Virus record (IMG/VR): IMGVR_UViG_3300012936_003674
Coordinates: 1 to 20,838 of that record
Reading direction: 5' to 3' (one strand)
Length of the DNA: 20,838 bases
DNA from: a virus
The notes beneath the pieces were generated by a model. The model worked only from the letters and a program-made list of their open reading frames with translations. It searched no databases and was not told the origin of the DNA. Below, one piece after another: positions 14,701-20,838 of this stretch. Position 1 is the first letter of the stretch; each line of letters begins with the position of its first letter. A program made the position numbers and the translations under genes.

Positions 14701-17700
14701 ACAATCTTTAAACAGACAAGCATTTAGAGGTGGTATGTTAGTTGATGCGTTCACAGGAAACTTACCTATGGACGTTGTTGGCAAAACAAATAATTTTGTG
14801 ATACAAGTCGAATCGCCAACTGGACAAGGATTGTTTATTAGAAAACCTCAAGTACCTGCTCCATTCTATATGGAAGGTAGACGTTTTCAAGTTAATGCTG
14901 TTCGTAATTGGGATCAAGTAAATGGTACAGCAGAACTAATCTTAGATCCAAGTTCAAACCCAGATAATAATAATTTAGGACAAGGATTTACAGGAACTGT
15001 ATACGGTTCTGTAGATTTAGATACAGTTAGTTCTATAAACAGAGTTGAAATCACTGTACAGACTGCTGGTGCAAGATCTATGCTAGGTAATGACTTTACA
15101 CAGGTAAACGACTTAGGTTATGGACTTGTCGTTAATAACGGTGGTTTATCAGAAATGGTATCACAGTTTACATATTATTGTTGGACTGCTTATTATGCAA
15201 ACAATGGATCAGAGATTAGATCATTGAATGGTTCAAATGCTTACGGTGAATTCGGGCTTGTTGCTAACGGAAGTGATCCAAATGAAATTCCTGATGCTGT
15301 AACACTACGTGATCACATGGTTAAAAATGCCAAGGTTGCTATTGCAGAAACTTTCTTAGAATTTACTAATCCAATAGGTTTGGTGCCTGCTGTAGCAGAA
15401 CAAGGTCAAATTATAACACAATCAGGTGGTGCAAGTGGTACTGTTGTTTTTGAAACAGCTGGTAAAAAAATTGCACTAAAAAATGTTACAGGTACTTTTG
15501 ATACAACTGGTGCATGTACACTTAACGGTAGTACTGTAATTGGTGTGCCAAATGATGTAAGTAACCCTGCTTTAAGTGCAAACCAAGAACAAATTAATTT
15601 ATATGTATTTGACTTAGAAAGTTTACCTCAGTCGCGTGGTGAAATTGATATTATTCATCCAAACGGAACAAAGTCACGTTATGAAGTATCTAGTGTTGCA
15701 CCAGTTAAAGATTTTAGGGTAGACGGACATATTGATGTGGCATATACTGCAACTGCCACAGGTAGTAATGCAGAATTTGACGTACAAAAAATATTACAAA
15801 ATAAAGATAGCACAGGTACAGGTGACTATGTTGCTCATATTAGATCAGCTGGTACAGGTTACACAGTAGGAGATACTTTTGTAGTTGACGGTACACAATT
15901 AGATGGTGCTACTTCAACTAATGATTGTACAATTACAGTAGCTTCTGTAAGTGGTTTAGGTGCAATTACTTCTGTTACAGCAAGTGGTACTATAGTTGAA
16001 TTAAAAAATACTCCTATTTTTGATGGACAAGTTGTTAAGTTTACATTTAGTACTGCTACAAGTGGATATGATAACGATGGTTTGACAACTGCTTTAGATG
16101 AAGAACACTTTGTAACTTATAGACATAACCAAACATTTATTGTTGATAATGTTTTAGACGTACAACGTTTAACTATACGTCCAAGTACTGCGTTTGAATT
16201 TGATGAAAAACCAGGATTTACATATAGAACAACTACATTTACAGCAAGGGATCCATATGATGACTTGCCTGATAACCAAGTGTTAATGGGTGTTGATGCA
16301 ACTTATGACTATGTAAGAATTATTGTTGATGAAAATCATACAAGTGATGCAGTACAACCAGGATTTGGTGGTGCTACACTAGGAGCAACTAAAGGTGACG
16401 TTGGTATTGCTATTGAAGAACTTACAGAAATACAAGATATTGAAAGACTAAGAGCAGGCGGGCATATATTTGTTTGGGACGGTAAATTACACAGAGTAAT
16501 AGATTACATTCCAAGAGCCGGATTTGCTATTGTTAAGTTTACAGATGTAAGTGATCCTTTCACACCTAATGGTTATATTGATCACAACAAAACAGGTAAT
16601 GCGCCAGGACTTCATAGTAGTGTAGTGTTAAGTGGTACACAATCTAATACACTGCGTTGTGGTTTAATTCAAGGGTCACCTGGTGATATCACAATACAAA
16701 TTTCATTAACAAGAGCAACAGGACATGACTTCTTAGACATTGGTACTGGTAGTTACAACCAAACAAACTATCCACAAGTACTATTAGGACAGGGTAGACA
16801 AAATCAACAAGCAAACGAAGTACAAGAACGTGATAAAGGTAGAGTATTCTACGTAAGTACTGACCAAGATGGTTTCTTCCGTGTAGGTAGATTCTTTACA
16901 GTTGACCAAGGAACTGGTACAGTTACATTCGCAGGTAGTATTGCATTATCTAACTTAGATGGTATTGGTTTTAAACGTGGTGTTGTTGTTGCTGAATTTA
17001 GTACTGACGACGGTATGACACAAAATGCTTCAGACATTGTGCCAACACAAAATGCTGTACGTGGATATGTTAATAGACGTTTAGGTTGGGATCATAATGG
17101 TTTAGCAGTAAGTAATATTATTGGTGGTGGTGCAGTTGCTAGAGACGGTTCTACAGCAATGATAGGTAACTTAAATTTAGGAAGTTTCAAAATATATAAC
17201 TTAGGTGCACCGACACAAGGAAGTGACGCCGCTACAAAAAATTATGTAGATCAAGTTGCTTCAAGTTCTAACAGTTTAGATCTATTACGTGATGTAGCGG
17301 TAATGAAACCGTCAATAGATAGTGCAATAGCTGATAGATCTTTTTATGACGGACAACTATTACATTTCACAGGAAATAAAATATTATTATTAGATGCAAC
17401 TACAATACAAGACGGTCCATTTGTAACAACATTCAACAATTCAATTATTGAATCAGGAAGTGCAAAAGGTTGGGTACGTAGAGTAGAAACAGTAGTTGAT
17501 GCTGTGATTGGTAACGCAATAAAAATAACTTACAATGAACTATTTGGCGGAGCGGCATTTACAGGAAGTGGTGCAGTAACACAGAAAAATTTAGTTAGAG
17601 GATTGTCTTCACCTGCTATTACATACAACGGTGAAGTAAGTAACACTGGAGTAGATGCACAGTTTTGGATTTCACAAGGACTTGCATATGAAATTCAATT

Positions 17701-19222
17701 AATTGGAAATCCAGGTACTCTTTACGCACAAAATGAAACATTTACAGTACCAGGAACATTATTCCCAGGAGGTTCTTCTCCTGCAAATGATGCAACTATA
17801 ACTATTACTGCGGTAAACGGTGGCGGCGGAATAACAAGTGCAAGTATTACAGGAACAACAGGTTTAACTACAGTTCCTATATGTGATCAAGCAGGTGTTG
17901 CGCCATTACTAGAACATGCTAACGGAAGAGCGGCAAGTAATAGTCAAGTAGAATTTAACACATCTACAGAACAAGATTATTTTTCTGTAGCTTACATGAT
18001 AAAAGATGACAGTATTGTTAATGCTGATGTAAACAGTGCGGCAGAAATTGCACAAAGTAAATTAGATATGAATGCCGCAACTACAAGAGCAGATGCAGTT
18101 GGAATTGCACAAGCTGATTTAGGACTAGCGGCATTTGATGCTGATGACTTCGATGTTACAGACGGATGGGTAACACTTAAAGGTGGTGCAGTTGACTTAG
18201 CAGACATCGAAGAAATTGCAGACTTAACAGCATTGGGTAACATAAGCGGTGCAAGTGCAACGCCTACAGAAGTTCCTATTTCATCTACGGGTGGTAATGA
18301 TAGTTTAGTTCTTACAAAGAGCGATGGTAAGATTAGAACGACTGGTTTAATAGTTGGAGCGGCGGATAGTTACACTATTTTGCAACCAAAGACTGGTGCG
18401 GCTACAACTATACAAATGCTAACACCAGGTGGTGCTACAATATTTGAAGCAACAGGTACTAGTGATATTACAGCAGAGTTTGGTGCAAGTATTGATATTG
18501 ATGGCAGTGGTGCTGATACGCAAAGCACTTTGCAACAAAATTCTACCTTTGCTAATGAAGGACGTTTAAGTTCAGATTGGATTTACACACAATTTATAGA
18601 AGCGGCAAATGAAAAAGGCACAGGTTCTACAGGTATTGCTTTAGGCGCAGGTACTGGTAAAACTAATGCAGGTGAAATTAGTTTACTAGTTGCAGATGGT
18701 GCGGCAACAAAAGCACCATTTAAGTTTAGTGCGTCAGGCGTATTACCAGATGTCAATAACACATACAGCATTGGTAGTTCAACTTTAAAATACAATACAG
18801 TGTATGCAACAGTATTTAATGGAACAGCAACACAAGCTCGTTATGCTGACTTAGCTGAAAATTATCTAGCAGATAAAGAATATGAAGTTGGTACTGTAAT
18901 AATGCTAGGTGGAAACAAAGAGGTTACACAAAGCACAACTAAAGATGATACAAGAACAATAGGAGTTGTAAGCGATAAACCAGCATACCTAATGAACAGC
19001 GAATTACAAGGTGATTACAGCACACCAGTTGCGTTAACAGGTCGTGTTAAATGTAAAGTCATTGGCGTAGTAAATGCAGGTGACATACTTGTTGCAAGTT
19101 CAATAGCAGGTCATGCGATGGTTAACAATGATCCAAGAGTTGGTAGTGTTATTGGTAAAGCAATAGAAAGCAAAACTGATAGCGGACAAGGTTTAATAGA
19201 AATAGTAGTAGGGAAAGTGTAA
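11729..19222 (+). CDS. Giant tail-fibre / virion structural protein (2497 aa)
   Basis: One uninterrupted frame with GGAG before the ATG. Residues 5-37 form an N-terminal module (DIGVEGNDGTGDSIR, then a KVNENFQEVY helix) typical of marine T4-like fibres and shared with the next gene. About 300-340 holds GDRMTGALYA...ATKLYVDQ and 1806-1842 the related GSTAMIGNLNLG...AATKNYVDQ, a common fibre repeat. Residues 350-390 start a pectate-lyase-like beta-helix (YVSTSGDDG); ANVSIKGDEFRRVIIRP near 692 belongs to it. Two helical insertions share a YxQxxCxRDxxLI motif (Cys464, Cys834). Two GxxY..F.V beta modules lie near 1370 and 1990. The last 128 residues (from ARYADLAENY, about 2370) resemble C-terminal trimerisation or intramolecular-chaperone domains of phage fibres. 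Probable host-recognition fibre. Confidence 0.85.
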   Translation: MAREIIDIGVEGNDGTGDSIRESFRKVNENFQEVYAVFGIGGQITFSTLSDVPGSYTGQANKILAVKSGEDGIEFLELVSDGAVTGDPLDDTIVFNVTLGGKLLVQAGRTKVQGDPDPQLAGHLNADSYGIGNVSITDATASAFTTKYGGNFTIHDLVPDKQYTDQRYAKAMEPGKMGGVRSEPADASEYTLDITGVTSTQNLQVTGHGLDRASNGVQYKYETVGGSLGGLTDDTLYFINVIDNDTISLHSTKADALAGTNNILISGTVAPSTHTLTDTQYDSDLEGFYLKTEALPRDAIVRRQGDRMTGALYAHDHPGALAGSPPLAADDLQVATKLYVDQAETTSSTNLYVSTSGDDGLEVTSPGKVGRSPSYAFRSIGAAARKAEELQIAAKFELGNYAQTITHSSFSTPVTVTSADVKTIPSGRGNLRTLFDENKKFILEETIEFVNATYPNFVYNQEICKRDVGLIYEAVKLDVLSGDNANFLSRRAGIRYYANASAIAARTTQRTETKAAINFAKGLTNLVLQNTQPSQTYNTLFTQYINLSLSTTVTDRAAVDAKFDIVTDIIDDGDVFKAPAIIDGSTYKITMPNGVQNDFVDQGNPDNTDILPGKIVRGKESGAIGRVIDYLSENLNNTNPVDTDILELQLLEPIEFIVGEQLEYANTIKFGQISLRVESGTYEEDFPIRLPANVSIKGDEFRRVIIRPKNQASQSPWANVYFYRDQEFDNLQGTNLSITGVPDTNLPTGGFRYVDPLTGNPIGFFGRHYLVDPTQDINIGNFGQSNPGGFSNAAALIRYNVDYIAAELIAWINTQISGNIAPFTSSFTYSQTKCLRDTKLILRGIATDLEKGGRKESLRNQGMYYAGAVSGQEDETSAAILRLKTYISAILANTAFSSLQSGQDQIIDTRKTTESGANANADSLIDCVNFAFNASYNPPKNNRQIDVFMCNDGTIVRNLSVTGHGGFMMVLDPEGQVLTKSPYCQTGSSFSQSLNRQAFRGGMLVDAFTGNLPMDVVGKTNNFVIQVESPTGQGLFIRKPQVPAPFYMEGRRFQVNAVRNWDQVNGTAELILDPSSNPDNNNLGQGFTGTVYGSVDLDTVSSINRVEITVQTAGARSMLGNDFTQVNDLGYGLVVNNGGLSEMVSQFTYYCWTAYYANNGSEIRSLNGSNAYGEFGLVANGSDPNEIPDAVTLRDHMVKNAKVAIAETFLEFTNPIGLVPAVAEQGQIITQSGGASGTVVFETAGKKIALKNVTGTFDTTGACTLNGSTVIGVPNDVSNPALSANQEQINLYVFDLESLPQSRGEIDIIHPNGTKSRYEVSSVAPVKDFRVDGHIDVAYTATATGSNAEFDVQKILQNKDSTGTGDYVAHIRSAGTGYTVGDTFVVDGTQLDGATSTNDCTITVASVSGLGAITSVTASGTIVELKNTPIFDGQVVKFTFSTATSGYDNDGLTTALDEEHFVTYRHNQTFIVDNVLDVQRLTIRPSTAFEFDEKPGFTYRTTTFTARDPYDDLPDNQVLMGVDATYDYVRIIVDENHTSDAVQPGFGGATLGATKGDVGIAIEELTEIQDIERLRAGGHIFVWDGKLHRVIDYIPRAGFAIVKFTDVSDPFTPNGYIDHNKTGNAPGLHSSVVLSGTQSNTLRCGLIQGSPGDITIQISLTRATGHDFLDIGTGSYNQTNYPQVLLGQGRQNQQANEVQERDKGRVFYVSTDQDGFFRVGRFFTVDQGTGTVTFAGSIALSNLDGIGFKRGVVVAEFSTDDGMTQNASDIVPTQNAVRGYVNRRLGWDHNGLAVSNIIGGGAVARDGSTAMIGNLNLGSFKIYNLGAPTQGSDAATKNYVDQVASSSNSLDLLRDVAVMKPSIDSAIADRSFYDGQLLHFTGNKILLLDATTIQDGPFVTTFNNSIIESGSAKGWVRRVETVVDAVIGNAIKITYNELFGGAAFTGSGAVTQKNLVRGLSSPAITYNGEVSNTGVDAQFWISQGLAYEIQLIGNPGTLYAQNETFTVPGTLFPGGSSPANDATITITAVNGGGGITSASITGTTGLTTVPICDQAGVAPLLEHANGRAASNSQVEFNTSTEQDYFSVAYMIKDDSIVNADVNSAAEIAQSKLDMNAATTRADAVGIAQADLGLAAFDADDFDVTDGWVTLKGGAVDLADIEEIADLTALGNISGASATPTEVPISSTGGNDSLVLTKSDGKIRTTGLIVGAADSYTILQPKTGAATTIQMLTPGGATIFEATGTSDITAEFGASIDIDGSGADTQSTLQQNSTFANEGRLSSDWIYTQFIEAANEKGTGSTGIALGAGTGKTNAGEISLLVADGAATKAPFKFSASGVLPDVNNTYSIGSSTLKYNTVYATVFNGTATQARYADLAENYLADKEYEVGTVIMLGGNKEVTQSTTKDDTRTIGVVSDKPAYLMNSELQGDYSTPVALTGRVKCKVIGVVNAGDILVASSIAGHAMVNNDPRVGSVIGKAIESKTDSGQGLIEIVVGKV

Positions 19223-20838
19223 TGGCTATACAAGTTATAAACATAGGAACAAGTGCAAATAAAGGTGACGGAGATCCAATCCGCACAGCATTTGATAAAG
19301 TTAATGACAACTTTACAGAATTATACAGTGACGTAAAACAACTTAACAGTGTAAACTTTGGTGGCGGCACTATAACTTCAGACGTCATAGGAACTGTAAG
19401 CGGAACTGATAGTACAACGCTTGTTGATGGTAACAACAGTAAGTTAGTTGGTCCAATTGAAAGTAACACTTGGTTACTACCAGGTGCTGGTGATATAGAT
19501 ATTACTGCAACACAAGATGACGTAAACATAAACGCAGGTGGCGTTATAAATGTACAACATATAAGCGGACAAGATTATGTACAAGTAAGTAATAACGGTG
19601 TTGTAATGTACAGTGATAGTTCAATACAACTCAAAACAGGCGGACAAGATATACAAATAGGTTATGATACATCAAGTGGTGATGTTCAGATTGGACATAG
19701 TAGTTCACAATTATTTGTAAATGGAACGTTAACAGTCAATGAATTCGCAAAATTAGTTCCACCAGATTACGACACAGTTGCTAGAAATGGATTAGCAGGA
19801 TTAGTTGACGGACAAATGATTTTTAATACAGATTCAAGTAATCTAGAAGTTTATGTAGGAGGTGTATGGAAGAATGCAACTACTACAGATATTGGAGACC
19901 TTACAGATAACGGCAACATTATTCCTGCAGATGTTAGCAACCTAACTGACACAACAAATGTAATACCTGCAGATGTAAGTGATCTTACAGACACTACAAA
20001 TATTATTCCAAACGATATTGGAGATCTTGTTGCAGGTGGTAATACAGGAGACACACTTGTTAAGACAGCAATAGGTTACGGATTTGTTGCACCTTTTGGA
20101 GGTAGTTTTGCAGACCTTGCGGCAACACCAACTACAATATCTGGATATGGTATCACTGATGCAGTTGCTCTAACAGGATTAAGTGTATCAACAGCAAGTG
20201 CAGGTACAGCCGCACTATCATATAATGATTCAACAGGTGAGTTTACTTTTACTCCACCTGATTTAAGTTCTTACTTAACGAGTGTTGCAGGAACTGTTAC
20301 AGCAAGTTTAGTTCCAGACACAAATGAAGCATATGATTTAGGAAGTAGTACACTTAAATTTAAAGATTTATATTTGTCGGGGACTAGTATTAATTTAGGT
20401 AGTGCAACAATAACAGCATCAGGTGCAACAGTAACTTTGCCAGCAAATAGTACCATAGGAGGTACAGACACTATTAGTACATTTGATAGTGCATTTAGTT
20501 CGCTTACAGGCACACCAACAACTATTGCAGGATATGGTATTACCGATGCAGTAGAAAATTTTGCAGACCTAGGTGTTACGCCAACTACAATATCAGGTTA
20601 TGGAATTACAGATGCATTTGATGGTGCATTTAGTTCGCTTACAGGTAAACCAACTACAATAGCAGGTTATGGAATTACAGATGCTACATCAACTGCTTCA
20701 CCGGCATTCACAGGTGCAGTTGACTTTACTGGTGCAACAAGTGTAGACTTTACAGGTGCTACTATTACAGGAACAAGTTTCTTAACAAGTTACACAGAAA
20801 CAGATCCAGTAGTAGGTGCTATCACAGGAATAGTTAAA
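19222..20838 (+). CDS. Second tail-fibre protein, N-terminal 539 residues (runs off window)
   Basis: The ATG overlaps the preceding TAA (TAATG) and the frame stays open to the last base. Residues 4-35 repeat the N-terminal module of the giant fibre (INIGTSANKGDGDPIR, KVNDNFTELY), which suggests both attach to the same tail component. Residues about 185-225 include a strand-rich head ending in a LVDGQMIFNTDSSNLEVYVGG pattern. Then come three 14-residue repeats (from 223), four PTTIxGYGITDA repeats (296-488) and SYTETDPVVGAI near the end, all familiar shaft elements of phage side-tail fibres. It is low in Cys and rich in Thr, Gly and Ala. The C-terminal receptor-binding part is outside the window. 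Confidence 0.85.
   Translation, partial: MAIQVINIGTSANKGDGDPIRTAFDKVNDNFTELYSDVKQLNSVNFGGGTITSDVIGTVSGTDSTTLVDGNNSKLVGPIESNTWLLPGAGDIDITATQDDVNINAGGVINVQHISGQDYVQVSNNGVVMYSDSSIQLKTGGQDIQIGYDTSSGDVQIGHSSSQLFVNGTLTVNEFAKLVPPDYDTVARNGLAGLVDGQMIFNTDSSNLEVYVGGVWKNATTTDIGDLTDNGNIIPADVSNLTDTTNVIPADVSDLTDTTNIIPNDIGDLVAGGNTGDTLVKTAIGYGFVAPFGGSFADLAATPTTISGYGITDAVALTGLSVSTASAGTAALSYNDSTGEFTFTPPDLSSYLTSVAGTVTASLVPDTNEAYDLGSSTLKFKDLYLSGTSINLGSATITASGATVTLPANSTIGGTDTISTFDSAFSSLTGTPTTIAGYGITDAVENFADLGVTPTTISGYGITDAFDGAFSSLTGKPTTIAGYGITDATSTASPAFTGAVDFTGATSVDFTGATITGTSFLTSYTETDPVVGAITGIVK
19888..20028 (+). repeat. Three 42-bp tandem repeats in the second fibre gene
   Basis: Three units of 14 residues with consensus D(I/V)xxLTDxxN(I/V)IPA occupy 19888-20013, followed by a partial DIGDL unit. 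The nucleotide copies have diverged at silent positions, so the repeat is kept at protein level as a fibre shaft element. Confidence 0.8.
20107..20685 (+). repeat. Four PTTIxGYGITDA fibre repeats
   Basis: Copies of F(A/S)(D/S)L..xPTTI(A/S)GYGITDA lie at 20107-20163, 20494-20550, 20560-20616 and 20629-20685. Two alternating subtypes (FADL with ISGYG, and FSSL with IAGYG) are visible. The motif is a widespread tail-fibre repeat and a likely target for recombination. Confidence 0.85.

Noticed and set aside
19888-20685. Repeats as a CRISPR array or satellite
   Set aside because: The units stay in frame, differ at silent positions and encode known fibre shaft motifs. There are no uniform spacers.
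1-20838. tRNA genes, as often found in T4-like phages
   Set aside because: No cloverleaf with a matching GTTCRAA arm and CCA-proximal stem was seen; matches to GGTTCAA lie inside genes.
1-20838. General avoidance of common methylation sites such as GATC or GANTC
   Set aside because: Both occur repeatedly in the window, so the avoidance seems limited to GCWGC.

Overview
The window looks like part of the genome of a lytic, T4-like marine tailed phage (myovirus). A cyanophage-like phage or a phage of an AT-rich marine host such as SAR11 would both fit. The grounds are low GC (about a third in most rows), tightly packed genes with start/stop overlaps, a T4-type ATP-dependent DNA ligase, UvdE, tandem 2OG-Fe(II) oxygenases of the kind common in marine T4-like phages, a QueD-like enzyme, an A-type Fe-S carrier, and very large tail-fibre genes whose N-terminal and C-terminal modules are typical of these phages. 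All genes but one lie on the plus strand. No tRNA, CRISPR array, insertion sequence or integrase was seen, and no gap between genes exceeds 300 bases.

Layout. 1-240: 3' end of an MBD4-like HhH-GPD DNA glycosylase. 289-1578: an envelope-directed operon (44-aa one-helix protein, 101-aa three-helix protein, exported polysaccharide-lyase-like protein). 1625-3612: DNA ligase and a DUF6065-like protein. 3671-4966: a basic 431-aa protein of unknown function. 4978-6978: a fibre protein, a two-helix membrane protein and a GT42/DUF115-like protein. 7040-11009: QueD-like enzyme, glycosyltransferase, two paralogous 2OG oxygenases, UvdE and two small genes. 11010-11297 (minus): a zinc-ribbon protein. 11360-20838: Fe-S carrier, a 2497-aa fibre protein and the start of a second fibre gene.

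Expression. Four operons begin with host-type sigma-70 promoters, each with a spacer of exactly 17 nt (238-266, 1568-1596, 3616-3644, 6944-6972). Three genes that lack a Shine-Dalgarno sequence (4978, 6394 and the minus-strand gene at 11297) instead carry a T4-late-type TAAATA box 4-5 nt before the ATG, so transcription would start at or next to the initiator codon. This suggests leaderless late mRNAs. Most other genes have good Shine-Dalgarno sites or are coupled by overlapping stop/start codons.

How the genes fit together. Glycosylase, ligase and UvdE form a DNA repair set. The lyase-like protein and small membrane proteins act on the host envelope. QueD, glycosyltransferase and oxygenases suggest modification of a nucleic acid, glycan or protein. 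The 3' half is virion host-recognition machinery next to an iron-sulfur protein.

The most striking sequence-level signal is complete absence of GCAGC and GCTGC (GCWGC) in the window by direct reading, while GCGGC is abundant. Every one of about 30 Ala-Ala junctions uses GCG or GCC as its first codon. This points to strong selection against one restriction or methylation site.
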